Part shown: positions 1 to 11,035 of the stretch, piece by piece
Numbering within the stretch: the stretch's first letter is position 1
Layout of the letters: the number at the start of each line of letters is the position of its first letter
From: Priapulus caudatus
Lineage: Eukaryota; Priapulida; Priapulimorpha; Priapulimorphida; Priapulidae
Direction: 5' to 3'
Length of the DNA stretch: 64,000 bases
Assembly: GCF_000485595.1 (NCBI RefSeq)
Contig: NW_014577387.1
Coordinates: 95,957-159,956, forward strand
Position numbers and translations under genes: made by a program
Notes under the pieces: model-generated
What the model saw: the letters and a program-made list of their open reading frames with translations, nothing else
Told to the model about the DNA's origin: nothing
Databases searched by the model: none

Positions 1-2580
1 CTTCACGGCAAATAAGATAATGCCTCTAACACTGCAAAACCCACGGTAATATTTAGGATACAGGACGCAAACAAATCGAAGTACAGCTACTCATTATACT
101 GGTTCAGTCATCATTTTAATTTCATAATAAATCCTGATGACAGTAAAATTTTAGTTCATGTGTGACATTTTCTTATAATATATTTGATTAGGTTTTTGCA
201 GATGATGTACAGTCGACACATGCATGTCATGCATAGTCAAAGAAATGCATTTTGTAAAACTTTATCACACTGATTGCAGTGACAGTTGGAATTAGTAAGT
301 ACGCCCCTATTTGGTTCAATAATTAATTATTAATAACTTGTCATAAGAAAACAGAGAATATTTTCACCAACCGTCTTTTGTATGAAAATAGATATTATAT
401 GAATTATCTATCTTCAGACTATTTACCGTTTATGAATTCAATCGAGCACATGCATACACTAGATGTCATGACTGTCACACATTATTATGACCAGCTCGCA
501 AGCGTGCAGGGTGCAGGTACGCAAACACGCGCACGGCATGTAGGCAGCCGCACGCACGCACGCGTACATCCACGGGGGGGGGGTCACTCTCTATTAGAAC
601 ATTACCCCCATGTGAATTCTCACTCAAAATAATAGGCGTACATCACTTCTCTCACGGTGCATAAACTGCCATTGACGCCACTCAGCCATAGTCTGGTAAG
701 GCTTCCAGGTAGCTAACGATTTATAAATTCACTCCTGCCTAATCTCTTTTGAGTGCAGCGGCAGCGTGTGCGATGTGTATTTATATGTAATGCGAGCAAT
801 CCGTAATATTTGCGACATGCAACCTCATCTTACTGCGCTTGTCGTTAGATGGCGCCACGAATCCATGCCTGCCGGCAATCGGGAACCCTCGGACCATTCA
901 ACAGAATAGCGAATTTCACTTTTAGCGAATAACTCTTTTCTGGGAATGACGGGAAGAGTCGAATGGGTTTTCCGATTGTGCCTGCCGGCAAAGCAGCTTA
1001 GCTTCCTAGCGTGCATTATTATTCTATTGCCGCGACACCTGACTGTGGGCGGTGTACGCGCCTAACCACTACGTTTTGTCGTTTACGGTATGTAATGTAT
1101 GAAACTTGGTCACTTGAAAAATTGGCCCGAGTGAAATATGGGGACAACTCGTCGATATTACAAATATAGAAATTACCAATAGAAAGCCTATAAGAATATA
1201 TAGTGGTCCAAAATGCACATGCTTGCACCATTTTCCGTCTCCGTATTTATTTAAAAAGAAACTCGTGGAGGGCATGCCCCGGACATCCCCAGCGCAGCGC
1301 GCTACTGCGTCACACGGGCTCCATAACGCTTCAAATCCACCGCATTATGTTCTAAACAAAAATTGAATAGGTATGGTAATGAGAGACCAGGAGAAAGGAA
1401 GAGGGGAATGGGAGAGAAAAAGAGAGTGAGTGAGTGTGAGCGCGCGCGAGAAAGACAAAGACAAAGAGGAAGGGAGAGAGACAGACGGACGTACGGGTGG
1501 ACGGACGGACGGACGGACGGACGGACGGACGGACGGACGGACGGACGGACGGACAGCCAGACAGACAGACGGACGGACAGACGGACAGACAGAGACACAG
1601 AGAGAGAGAGAGAGAAGCAGAGAGAGAGAGAAAGAGAGAGAAAGAAAGAGAATAAGAGAGAGAGAGAGAGGGAGAGAGAAAGAAAGAGCTAGAGAGAATG
1701 TGAGAGAAACAGAGAGAAACAGAGAGAGAAAGAGAGAGAAAGAGAGAGAAAGAGAGAGAAAGAGAGAGAAAGAGAGAGAAAGAGAGAGAAAGAGAGAGAA
1801 ACAGAGAAAGTGAGAGAGAGAAAGAGAGATGTGGAAAGGAAAGAGAAAGGTGATTATAATAATTACGATGATGAAGAATGATGAGAACGGGTTAGGGCAG
1901 TGGGTGAAAACAACGAGATGGGGAATAGGAGAGTGTATTCTTATTAAAATCTATTTGTAGAATATTGAGTGTCTATCTCCACAGGGGCCTGCAAGCCTTT
2001 ATCTTCCATAGAAAGGCGGACGCAGCTATACAATACGTGTGGAATATTCACGAATATGCGCGAAAGATAGATAGAAAGGGCGGTGATGGGGAAAAGATGA
2101 GGATAGAATAATTTACATGATATATAAAAATAAAAGAGGTGGACGTGTAACAGAGAGATGGGGAGAGGGAGAGGGAGAGGGAAAGGAAGTGGGGGAGGAA
2201 GACAGAGAGTGAGAGGGAAGCGAACAGGGAGGGGAGACGGGGAGGGAGATGGAGACGAAGAGAAAAAGGCAAAGGCAAAGGGAAAGGGAGAGGGCAAGGA
2301 AGAGGGAGTGGAAGAGAAAGAGAGACAAGGGGAAGGGAATGGGGAATAGGAACCGTGGAATGAATCGGAGTAGAGGATGTTACGCACTCAGCGTGTCTTC
2401 TTTCATCCCTCATATCCAAACCTCCCTCTGCATTTTTAGAGGTGTCGGTATAATGTTAACACGAAATCCCAACGACTCGGGAACGTACAATATAATACAC
2501 AGGCCCGGTCCCATGAGTGCGACGCCTCATGCAATCCCACTCCCCGCGGCATTCAGGTGCTCTTGAATGAGTACGCAATT
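1..2580. other. Intergenic DNA with microsatellites, no gene recognised
   Basis: No convincing exon was found on either strand. The stretch holds a short CACG-rich run near 500-570, a GGAC/GACA tetranucleotide array at about 1492-1595, GA-rich simple repeat to about 1840, and a purine-rich strand at about 2150-2345. Open frames over these repeats are low-complexity and are not genes. Two copies of the 12-base palindromic word TGCCTGCCGGCA, near 866-880 and 980-992, bracket about 110 bases and may mark a small element. Confidence 0.6.
1492..1840. repeat. GGAC/GACA then GA microsatellite block
   Basis: About 100 bases of tandem GGAC grade into GACA/GACG units and then into about 240 bases of GAGA-type purine repeat with an AGAGAGAA register. 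Both strands are open for long stretches only because the repeats lack stop codons. No coding role is supported. Confidence 0.9.
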
Positions 2581-2604
2581 TCGTATTTATAGCTGCGCGA
2601 AAGA

Positions 2605-2800
2605 GCGCGAAGCAGCGAGCAGGTTCCAGGGCGTTCTCGAACACGCACCAAGCTTCCACGTACCTGCTGTAACGTTCTAAACACATTGACGGTGCTAGCG
2701 CCTACCAGCCAACCACAGCGCGAAACCGCAACCATCGATCGTTCTCGAAGCGTAATATTCTGCCGGTGACGTGACGTCATAGCGCTGATATAAATATTGG
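2605..2800 (+). promoter_or_regulatory. Orphan heat-shock-type promoter (HSEs plus TATA)
   Basis: Heat-shock elements are alternating nGAAn/nTTCn units bound by HSF. TTCTCGAA occurs at 2634-2641 and again at 2742-2749, the latter followed by a TTC at 2758-2760 in the spacing used at the small HSP promoter (4474-4492). A TGACGTGACGTCA-like motif (2767-2779) and TATAAA (2789-2794) follow, again matching the layout at 4504-4532. The implied start near 2820 leads into a dispersed repeat from about 2842, not an HSP reading frame. It may be the promoter of a lost or displaced heat-shock gene. Confidence 0.55.
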
Positions 2801-2841
2801 CGCGCAGGCCCCTCTGCTGAAAACCTCAAGCGGGATCTTAA

Positions 2842-3785
2842 GCCCTGTCTACACTAGCAAACTTTNGGGGGGAGAGATGATCAATGGCAGCAGGCAGATT
2901 TTAGACATTTTCTGAGGGCATGGTCTGACGGAAGCGATTGAAAAACTTTTTTGTTTCAGCAGTGACCTAGGCATTTCTATGGCTTTATTGAAAGGACCAT
3001 GAAATGTAATTTCTGCTGACATGCGAAGAGTAAGTGTCGGATAACCTTTTACCCTCAAGAGCGGGTTAAACATGGATTTCTTTATTGTTAGAAGAATTTG
3101 ACTGGCGGGTTTGCTAGTAGAATCTATACATGCCTGGATGTATGAGACTACAATTTCACAACAGTAAAATTTCAAAAGCTAAATTTGGTTGTAGAAGGTT
3201 TATGCTCCTTAAATCGTATAATTTCTCTACGGCATTCTGTACTGTCAGTGTGTTTTACATGTAACGTATGCACTGCAGTGGCCACTGCCAGTGGCCACTG
3301 CCAGTGCCAGTGCATGTGTGTGGTGGTACTGTGTAGTTTTTGCCTGCGTTAATTAGTTACTGGTGCAGCTCTCTATTTCAGCCTGTAGGCTTGCGTAGGT
3401 AAATGGATGTGTGCTTACTATTCTGTCTTGCAAATAGTTTGTTACTACTACGTACGATGGAGCTTCCATCTTTAATCTGAAGACACTTAAACGTACGCGC
3501 CATCTGTGGCAACTTTCATAACGATCCCACGAACATTCTCTTTGAGAAGGTTCCTGATACCATCCCTGTGCCTTCCACTGTGTTTGGCGTGTATGTGAAC
3601 ACATTGGGACTAACAAGGTTTTACGTAGAACCCACCACTCCACCACAGAGTCACCGCAGTAGACGTTAGATGAGCGCTGTCGCTCCGCGGCACTTGTTTT
3701 TATTCCTGATAACATGCATACGGTATTGCCCTCAGTGCAACAGGAGTAAAGTGTTCGAACAGCTGCGAACGACTCATGCACGAGC
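2842..3785. repeat. Dispersed repeat, copy 1
   Basis: This interspersed element recurs with heavy divergence at about 21150-22020 (same strand) and at about 32403-33060 and 55390-55640 (opposite strand). Shared landmarks are the block around GACCTAGGCATTT, the one around CACTGCCAGTG, and the right-hand block GAGCGCTGTCGCT (3673-3690, also 22000 and 35440). The left edge reads like the terminus of a DNA transposon beginning near AGCCCTGTCTACACT. A single N is at 2866. No transposase frame is visible, so it looks non-autonomous. Confidence 0.7.
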
Positions 3786-3786
3786 A

Positions 3787-4318
3787 GATATCAGGGGCAG
3801 ATCCAGGGCTGAAGCTAGACAGTATTTTTCCCGATTTTAAGGGCACATCCCCCAAAAAGGGCACACCACCCCACAGTGGGCGCCGTTAGGTGTGGAAGCA
3901 CATGGCGGAGGTCTGGGGGGCCTCCCCCAAGAAATTTCAAAATTTCAAGTGTCCCTGGGCACAAAAATAACCACCATTTGAGCACACATTTAGTCAAGCA
4001 GCAATAGCTAAAAACCATATGGAATTTTATTTCTGCTTCATTTTGCCTGCGCTTTGCATACCAGCAATTAATGCAGAATGATTCAAGCACTTCCTTTCTT
4101 TTTCAAATATCAAAGCTAGTTTTGTTATAACCATGTAAAATTTTGATTTCCTTCAAGTCCTGTCAATGAATCAGAAGAAAAAGAAAAAGAAATAAAGAAT
4201 ATAGCCAAATTCCATCTAATTGTTTTCTGTATTTTTTAGCACAAAATTTCGAAGGACACTTTGAAATCTAGACCGTATTTCCCAATACGGCAAATACGGT
4301 CTGAATCCGCCCCTGGAT
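3787..4318. mobile_element. MITE-like element with GGGGC(G/A)GATCCAG termini
   Basis: The left end carries ATATCAGGGGCAGATCCAG and the right end carries the near-inverse CCGCCCCTGGATAT. The interior is non-coding and contains the CCCCCAA-type stretch common in invertebrate non-autonomous elements. It lies just upstream of the small HSP promoter. A clear target-site duplication was not resolved because ATATC belongs to the palindrome. Confidence 0.55.
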
Positions 4319-4473
4319 ATCCAGTATGCAGTACTTTGTTATCAAGCCGTCACTCTATCACGGCAGATATGAGGAGAACGGATAAGTAGGTTAGGCTTTT
4401 CTAGAACCTACGTGAATGCAGTTCGCTCGCTCGCGCACAGCACACAGATCGACAGCCAGTCACACATCGATTA

Positions 4474-4532
4474 TTCTCGAAGTCGAATGTTCTCGACACA
4501 ATTGTGACGTCACGTGAGCGCGCGTTATATAA
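4474..4532 (+). promoter_or_regulatory. Heat-shock element and TATA box of the small HSP gene
   Basis: Four HSF half-sites lie in alternating orientation: TTC 4474-4476, GAA 4479-4481, GAA 4485-4487 and TTC 4490-4492. They are followed by a CRE-like TGACGTCA at about 4505-4512 and TATATAA at 4526-4532. The TATA box is about 100 bases from the ATG, which leaves room for a 5' UTR of about 75 bases. Strong heat induction of the downstream gene is expected. Confidence 0.8.
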
Positions 4533-4633
4533 GCATATGCGCTAACCGCTAGCCTGCCAGTTAGAGTCGTAGATCTTCGCTCGAAATCTACAAGCCTGGT
4601 GAACTAACTGCAACGTGCGCGACTACTAGTAGC

Positions 4634-5143
4634 ATGTCTCTGCTACCGTTTCTCATCGTCGACGAGCCGTGGGGCAGCTCGGCGTCAACCGTCATGCATG
4701 ATTTCGACCGGGACATGCAGCGGTTTTACGACAACATGCGCCGCTTTCAGAACGACGTCAACCAAACGCAGCGGCGCCAGGCGTCCGGCATGAACATGCA
4801 GCCGTTCGCGAGGGAGGGCGTCATGACGAGGGACGTGGTCGAGGAAGGCGGCCAGAAGAAGCTGCAGATGCACTTCGACGTGCGCAACTATCGTCCGGAG
4901 GAGATCAAAGTGCAAGTGGACGGTAACATGCTCAAGGTGTGTGCCAGCCACGAGGAGAAGACCGAAAACGGGGAGATATTTCGGCAGTTCAGTCGCCAGT
5001 TTACTGTTCCCGATAACGTCAACCCAGAAGCACTGAAGTCGATGCTGACACCAGAGGGCGTATTGAACATCGAAGCACCCTACATGGCTCTGGAGGCACC
5101 GAAGGAACCCACTGCCATCCCGATTGACTTCGTAAAGAAATAA
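4634..5143 (+). CDS. Small heat-shock protein (alpha-crystallin family)
   Basis: This is a single-exon 169-residue ATP-independent chaperone that holds unfolding proteins in the cytosol. The variable N-terminal arm (about 1-60) is rich in Phe, Met and Arg. The alpha-crystallin domain spans about 68-152, with the signatures YRPEEIKVQVDG, the FSRQFTVPDNV strand and the LTPEGVLNIEAP beta-hairpin. A C-terminal I-P-I motif (about residues 162-164) can dock into a neighbouring subunit. The ATG at 4634 is the first in frame after the TATA box. The stop is at 5141-5143 and AATAAA at 5317-5322 is the likely polyadenylation signal. The HSF sites upstream agree with stress induction. Absence of introns is typical of heat-shock genes. 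I do not assign an orthologue. Confidence 0.93.
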   Translation: MSLLPFLIVDEPWGSSASTVMHDFDRDMQRFYDNMRRFQNDVNQTQRRQASGMNMQPFAREGVMTRDVVEEGGQKKLQMHFDVRNYRPEEIKVQVDGNMLKVCASHEEKTENGEIFRQFSRQFTVPDNVNPEALKSMLTPEGVLNIEAPYMALEAPKEPTAIPIDFVKK

Positions 5144-5196
5144 ACAGACATGGGTTTGCATGTAACTTGAACTGCATGAAAGCTTCTTCCTATAAT

Positions 5197-5226
5197 CAGG
5201 AGTCTATCAATATTGATAGACTCCTG
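5197..5226. repeat. Perfect 30-bp palindrome in the small HSP 3' UTR
   Basis: CAGGAGTCTATCAAT is followed directly by its exact reverse complement, 54 bases after the stop codon and before the poly(A) signal. RNA from either strand would fold into a near-complete hairpin. The CAGGAG...CTCCTG ends match two palindromes in MSMO1 introns at 15965-16000 and 16249-16300, so this is probably a tiny hairpin element family rather than a gene-specific signal. Confidence 0.85.
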
Positions 5227-6010
5227 CTATAATTTGGGACACATTTTTTGGACATGCAAATGCCTTGGTAAAATTTACTATAACGTTGCTAGAGTATACT
5301 GCACAATTTTTGAAGGAATAAAGTATTATTGGCATTCCCAAGTTTACGAGTATGATTTATCACGTAATTCCTAATAGCGGCACAAACAGCGAATTATAAT
5401 AAGCACTACTCTGTCTTGAATATTATAAAAATGTTTTAAAAATGTGTTTTTTGCAAATTGCAATAACATTGCAAATTCAAGCCTTGCTTTCCTGTAGTTA
5501 GTATAGGTTTACCACGGTAAGGTTTTGTGTATCAAATGATGATATAGCACATTTTCAAATTTCAAGCAGTTTACTAAGTAAAATAGCTAGTGTTAATTTC
5601 ATAGTAAGTAATAGTACAAAACTTAGCAATGCTAAGCAAATGCACGATTTCATCCAGCATGATTGTAATTTGTGAATGACATTCAGATGTACACAGGTCT
5701 AGGAATAAATAAAATAAATGGTTTAAGTTATTAAACTATATACAGAGTTTTACTGACATTTCTCTTTGCAGACTTCCGTATGCACACACTCTCACGTATG
5801 TATGCATTTACACTTTCTAACAAGGCTTATATAATTGCATTACTCGGTAACCAAAAATTCATGACGAGAAATTAATGATCATTAGCGAGCAATAGTGCAT
5901 ACTGAGTTGTCGAATTCACCATCTAGGTGTTCTTTTGATTCTGTTGATGACAGCAACATTACATGAAGAAAATGGGCAAATATAAAATGGACATTACCAC
6001 AACAATTTAA

Positions 6011-8677
6011 CTACCCATCTTCCTCCTCATCATCAAATGACAAGAGTGTCTTATTTTTCACTTGTTTCATATCTGATTTGGGGTGTTTTTCATCAGAGCT
6101 CTTCTTTTTCTTTGATGTGCTGACACTTAATTCTGCATCGTCTTTTCGCTTTGTGGGTTTCTTGAAGATAACTTTATCTAGGGAATGTTTCTCCACTGCA
6201 AGTGTAAATGCAATTATTCAAATTAATGTGCATAAAAACGTCTTTGAAACAATTAACTACACGATTATTATGCTTGTTCTTTTTATTGTGATATATCTAC
6301 AGCTCCCTCTAAGGGAATATATAGTATTAGTAACGACATTTTATACATTTATTTATAACAACCAATGCGAAATGAAACAAATAATACTACACACACATGC
6401 ACACACGCACGCACATACGCAGTGATGTATGCACGCATATACGTACACATGCGCACGCGCGCACGCACGCACGCACACACACACACACACATCTTAAAAC
6501 AATTACCAATTACTAGATTATATATTTGATGGTATAATTTAAACAGAAAGGCATATATCGACTGTATGAGAAATAAAGTTTAAACTCGGCAAACGTTTTA
6601 TAGTTCACCTTCCTCCTGTGGTGTAGTGATTCTATCCACCTCCTCTTGTGTGAGATCATCTTTCTTTAGGGCAACTACCGTCGGTTTCTCATCATCGTAA
6701 TCATCTCTGTCATCTTCTTCGAATGTAGGTGTTGTCTCTCTCTGCCAATGATGAATAGCACTGCAGTTGCAGATAGTGGTTTTGCTTAGTTAATTGACAC
6801 TGGAATACAAGCAATAAAAGTATAGGTTTACAGCAACTAACAATACCTATACGTAGAAGTACAATTATAGGCACGTGGGGTATAACACCCATACTGTTTT
6901 GAAATAAGGATTTGCCACCTGGCTACATTAGAAATGTTTATGTAAACCCATTGTAAACGTATCACACAGAATGCAAAGAACCCCCACTAAGTGACTTTTA
7001 GACATGGGGGATATATCATTAGAGGTTGAAGTACTATTATAAGGAAAACGCCAATAAAATTGTTCATTGCCAAATGTCTGTTCCAGGATTCCTCACTTAC
7101 ACATAGACTGACCAGGCTCTACAACTGTTTCACGTCGTAGGAGCCCAACACCCTTCAATACGAAAAACCTCGTAGCTTAAAAACAAATGACAAATTTCAT
7201 AAATAAAACAACCATATTACCACATTTGACCCGACTTGTTACATGGTGCACGTGCAATCTCACATATCGCACATTTCTTAACCGGTATTTGACTCAGTAT
7301 TCATGTTCTAGTGAGACAATTTGAACACAATTTTTTTTTTAAATTGGCAAACTCCATACTTGAATCACTACACATGCACGAGAACTAGGCAGGAATGCAG
7401 TGTGAGCGAAAATCATGCAGATTTCAAACAGTAATGACTGCCTTGTTTAAATTTCTCCCTTATCAAATCTCATAAATGCTCGCTGACACTTAAATACATA
7501 CTTTGCAATAGCGCACATGGTTAATAATGTCATGAAAGTACAGGGAAGCGATATTAAAGCTGAGAGGGTCTATGTCTCCCTGTGTACTGCCGGAACGTAC
7601 CCTGGGTACGGTTCGGTATACCGGAACGTAACCTGGGTACGGTTCGGTATACCGGAACGTACCCTGGTAAGTGGTAACTATCTAATATGCCGGACCGTAC
7701 TTCGCCTACTCCAAACCGTACCCAGTTTTCAGTCCCCTCGACCGACTGTTGGCAGGAAGCGTACCGCTTTACGGCAATAGTCTAGGCTTGTTTCCGGTAC
7801 ATGTGGTACATGTGGTAACTATCTGGGTGCTCGCAGTGTACGCATGCGCGAAAATGTCGTAAACATTACGAAAGGAAAACGCATTCCCGATCATCGCGAT
7901 ATTTGCAAAAGGATTGCGTGCATCAGTGTATATAGGTTAAAATTTCTTCTTGGTTTCACAGTTTCATACTCCAATCCAACTTTATAACGATATAAAGATT
8001 GGCGGTCTGTATGTATATTTCAAATGTTGCGACATCAGTAGTGGACGGAACAGGGACAGTCAGGGTACGGTGAGGAGTAAGCGAGGTACGGTCCGGCATA
8101 TCAGATAGTTACCAGGGTACGTTCCGGCAGTACCCAGGGAGACATAGACCCTATGAGCAATATTAAGAGCTATCATGACATGTTAGGTTTTGGTACGTTT
8201 TGGTACGTTTTATTACAACACTTTGTTAGATACAAGCTTTGGTCGCTTCGTCTTTTTGTGACCTCGCCACATAGTGAAAAGCAAGAAGGTAACTTGTGGC
8301 TAACTTACATGGCTTAATTGACTGTATAATTAAAACCAGTAACTCATAAACTACAAAACGACTGAGTGAAGTACAAAACAAGACTTAGTGTGAACTGAAG
8401 AGAAAACGAAAATAAATACTAGTTTTGTCTGTCTTCTATCATCTATGTGGGGCAGAAAAAATAAGCATAATTATTTAATAATACTATCTGCTCAAAATAC
8501 AGGGAAATAAAATTCGCAGTGGTTACGCGTCTGGAACCGGTCGCCTAGCCTCCAGGCTACGCATTGCTGCCGTCTATCCTTTCATCCGTCCCATATCTCT
8601 CTCTCTCTCTCTCACGCACAGCTCTCTCTCTCTCTCTCTCTCTCTTACGCACAGCTCTCTCTCTCGCACACGCACAG

Positions 8678-8717
<40 letters not shown>

Positions 8718-8757
8718 CGCGCACACGCACACAACGCACGCGCACGCACGCACGCAT

Positions 8758-8788
<31 letters not shown>

Positions 8789-9365
8789 CACAGACCTCTA
8801 GATCCATCTCTCTCTCTCACGGACCTCTAGCTCTCGCTCTCTCTCTCTCACAGACCTCTAGCTCTCGCTCTCTCTCTCTCACAGACCTCTAGCTCTCTCT
8901 CTCTCACAGACCTCTAGCTCTCGCTCTCTCGCTCACAGACCTCTAGCTCTCGCTCTCTCTCTTTCACAGACCTCTAGCTCTCGCTCTCTCTCACAGACCT
9001 CTACTAGCTCTATCTCTGTCTCGCTCAACCCCCCCCCACCCCACACACACACTGGGCAATCAGCAGAGCGTCCCGTAGCGCAATCATGCGTGTACGTGTC
9101 GCAAGATCACTGTGTGCGATGGATGTCCGGACGCGTAGCCTAGAGGCTCCTCGTCCGTAACAGGTCGCTTAGCCACGGCCAATAAAATTGACTAGTATTA
9201 GTAACTGTAATAGTAGTATTCACTAAAGATTCTCGATCGATCACAAATGCCTACTTTAGACTCGATGGTTGGGGGTTCCTTGTAGCCAACTTTCTCCTTC
9301 ATTCGCGTTATAAACGAGGGTTCGTTCGGCTTTACGTAAGACACATTATGTTTCTTCCCTGCCAT
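6011..9365 (-). CDS. KIAA1143: KIAA1143 homologue, 3 exons
   Basis: Three exons on the minus strand join in frame: 9365-9255 (37 codons), 6741-6609 and 6195-6011, giving 142 residues. The N terminus (KKHNVSYVKPNEPSF then KEKVGYKEPPTIESK) matches the conserved start of the small vertebrate protein KIAA1143. The middle has VALKKDDLTQEEV, matching the conserved VVLKKGDLSVEEV block. The end is a Lys-rich stretch closing with TLLSFDDEEEDG, like SLLSFDNEDE in the family. The function is not well defined. The protein is charged and probably disordered. Splice phases are 0 and 1, with normal GT-AG ends. Intron 1 (6742-9254) holds two mobile elements. The gene shares a promoter region with LIPT1 and converges on the small HSP gene. 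Confidence 0.88.
6395..6492. repeat. CA/CGCA microsatellite in KIAA1143 intron 2
   Basis: Alternating purine-pyrimidine tract of CACA, CGCA and CATA units. It lies between KIAA1143 exons 2 and 3 and could adopt Z-DNA. No coding content. Confidence 0.9.
7565..8152. mobile_element. 588-bp inverted-repeat element (GGGTCTATGTCTCCC family), copy 1
   Basis: The ends are near-perfect inverted repeats starting AGGGTCTATGTCTCCCTG and continuing through ACTGCCGGAACGTACCCTGG. Inside, the motifs CCGGAACGTACCC and ATACCGGAACG are iterated as subterminal repeats. A second, 214-bp copy with the same ends lies in MSMO1 intron 2 (16630-16843). No transposase is present, so it is non-autonomous. It sits in KIAA1143 intron 1. 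A target-site duplication is not obvious. Confidence 0.8.
8506..9189. mobile_element. 666-bp TIR element filled with microsatellites, 9-bp TSD
   Basis: The element runs from 8515 to 9180 and is flanked by a perfect 9-bp duplication AATAAAATT (8506-8514 and 9181-9189). The termini are inverted: left CGCAGTGGTTACGCG then GGTCGCCTAGCCTCCAGGC; right GCCTAGAGGCTCC then GGTCGCTTAGCCACGGCC. A 9-bp duplication is typical of Mutator-like (MULE) transposons. The interior is CT, CA and an ACCTCTAGCTCTCGCTCTCT tandem unit. A longer relative, present twice because of the block duplication, is at 30485-32354 and 38280-40176. Confidence 0.8.
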
Positions 9366-9838
9366 GTTAAAACTTGAACTATTATGTTTAACCCAGAGAA
9401 CATTAAGATTGCAAAACGTGCTCGACTTCACAAATAACTTGTGTTTTTCTACGTTGTAACTTGTGTTACCTACCGCACCACCAACGCCGTAGACTGGTAC
9501 CCGGTCCCACCTATCGGCTTAGGATTACCATCGAGTAATCGAGGTGGGAGCGAGTACCAGTCTACCAACGCCGTTTCTTGTCACCTTGTGCATGAATTTA
9601 GACTACAACGTGTTTCTAAATAAACACAAAATAGTGTGGAGTAGAGACATAGTACCAGTCTAGTAATTTCTTCAGGGCTAGTCATTTCTCTAACGTTTGT
9701 ACTAAGACATTTTGGACGAAAATACAAGAATTAAGCGATAGATATGAATTTACAAATTTTTAAAAGGGAATTATTATATGTACACAATTATTACATGTAC
9801 ACAGTACAGTACTCATAATTTACATTCGTGACTATTGT
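9366..9838. promoter_or_regulatory. Divergent promoter region KIAA1143/LIPT1 with hairpin
   Basis: The two start codons diverge from here. No TATA box is obvious for either gene. An imperfect inverted repeat at about 9485-9570 pairs GTAGACTGGTACCCGGTCCC with GGGAGCGAGTACCAGTCTAC, and a further TAGTACCAGTCTA lies near 9650. The hairpin could be a small element or a regulatory site. Confidence 0.5.
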
Positions 9839-11035
9839 ATGTGCGAGGTACATATACAGAAAACATGGCTGCGCCTTACAGTCTTTACCGGTAGATCACG
9901 TCATAATATAAATAAGACGACAAAGCTAATGCAGTTTGGTATGAGCTTCCGTTGCAAGATTTTAAAACTTGTTGTGGCACGTCAATCACACTATATTCAT
10001 GCTAAACTATATTCAAATTTAACAAATCAAACACCTGGCATCGTTTACGTTTCCACGTCCACTGACGTCTTCACGAATTTAGCATGGGAGCAGTGGTGGT
10101 ATGAGAATGGGAACTTCACATCACACCGAGCATTGCTGATATACTGCAACGATCCGTGTGTAGTCGTTGGACGTCATCAAAACCCGTGGGTTGAATGTGA
10201 CGTGAAAGAAGCGGCGGTGTCTAGCCTGCCCTTGTCAAGACGCCAAAGTGGCGGTGGAACTGTATACCACGACCTTGGTAACATCAACTGCAGCTTTATG
10301 ACTTCGCGAAAACATTACAATCGAAGAGAAAACCTCGATTTCTTAGCTGATTTGATCAGCACTCGCTGGGATCTTGATGTGTCCGTGAACATCAGAGACG
10401 ATCTAATTCTTGACAATTTCTACAAGGTGTCAGGTAGCGCAGCAAAGCTTGGAAAGGATACAGCATACCATCACTGCACACTCCTTGTCAACTCTGGGCT
10501 AACGGCACTTCATTCAATTTTGCGTCCAGACAGGCTCGGCTGGTCGTCAAACGCTACCGCTAGCGTGCCATCTCCAGTTGCCACACTGGCTAGTGCTGCA
10601 GTGGATATTAACACAGAGTCGGTGATAGAAGCCATAGCAGAAGCTTATCTGAGTGCATATGAAAACTCTGTGACATTAGTGACACCGTCAGACAGCGTTT
10701 GCCCGGGCTGGAGTAAGATCAGACAGGAGCTTAGTAGCTGGGAGTGGATTTATGGGAGAACGCCAAAGTTTACGATTCACAAAGCTTTGATACTTCCTGG
10801 CATAGCGAGCACAGTGACACTAGAGCTGAATGTTGTTAAAGGGCGAATTGCAGGCATTCAAATTTCGAATGAAGAGTTAACCAACTTAAGCGAAATCCTA
10901 TTGGCAGAGTTATATTCATGTAGATTGGCTGAAAAAGATATTGTAGGGAGATTAGAGAATGTGATTTGCAGGCCGGACACTTGTCCATCAGATTCTCTCA
11001 AGATACTTTGCACGCATATTTCGGACATAGTGTAA
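9839..11035 (+). CDS. LIPT1: Lipoyltransferase 1 / lipoyl amidotransferase (LIPT1)
   Basis: A single-exon gene of up to 398 codons for the mitochondrial enzyme that moves lipoyl groups onto E2 subunits of 2-oxoacid dehydrogenases. The LplA/LipB-type fold is shown by CVVVGRHQNPWVEC (about 107-120), the RRQSGGGTVYHDLGN ligand loop (134-148) with INCSFM after it, and the KVSGSAAKLGKDTAYHHCTLL block (196-216) that holds the conserved lysine. The C-terminal accessory domain follows. Methionines at 1, 31 and 35 are possible starts; the later ones begin a basic stretch (RCKILKLVVARQSH) suited to mitochondrial import, so 9929 or 9941 may be the real start. Many animal LIPT1 genes are also short on introns. 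No AATAAA or ATTAAA occurs before METTL25 begins 243 bases downstream. Confidence 0.92.
   Translation: MCEVHIQKTWLRLTVFTGRSRHNINKTTKLMQFGMSFRCKILKLVVARQSHYIHAKLYSNLTNQTPGIVYVSTSTDVFTNLAWEQWWYENGNFTSHRALLIYCNDPCVVVGRHQNPWVECDVKEAAVSSLPLSRRQSGGGTVYHDLGNINCSFMTSRKHYNRRENLDFLADLISTRWDLDVSVNIRDDLILDNFYKVSGSAAKLGKDTAYHHCTLLVNSGLTALHSILRPDRLGWSSNATASVPSPVATLASAAVDINTESVIEAIAEAYLSAYENSVTLVTPSDSVCPGWSKIRQELSSWEWIYGRTPKFTIHKALILPGIASTVTLELNVVKGRIAGIQISNEELTNLSEILLAELYSCRLAEKDIVGRLENVICRPDTCPSDSLKILCTHISDIV

Noticed and set aside
1302-1813. Frames of about 100-130 codons rich in Arg/Asp/Glu or Ser/Pro/Val
   Set aside because: They are translations of GGAC and GA microsatellites.
4685-5161. 158-codon minus-strand frame opposite the small HSP gene
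   Set aside because: Shadow of a real GC-rich gene; no family resemblance, while the plus strand is a clear alpha-crystallin protein.
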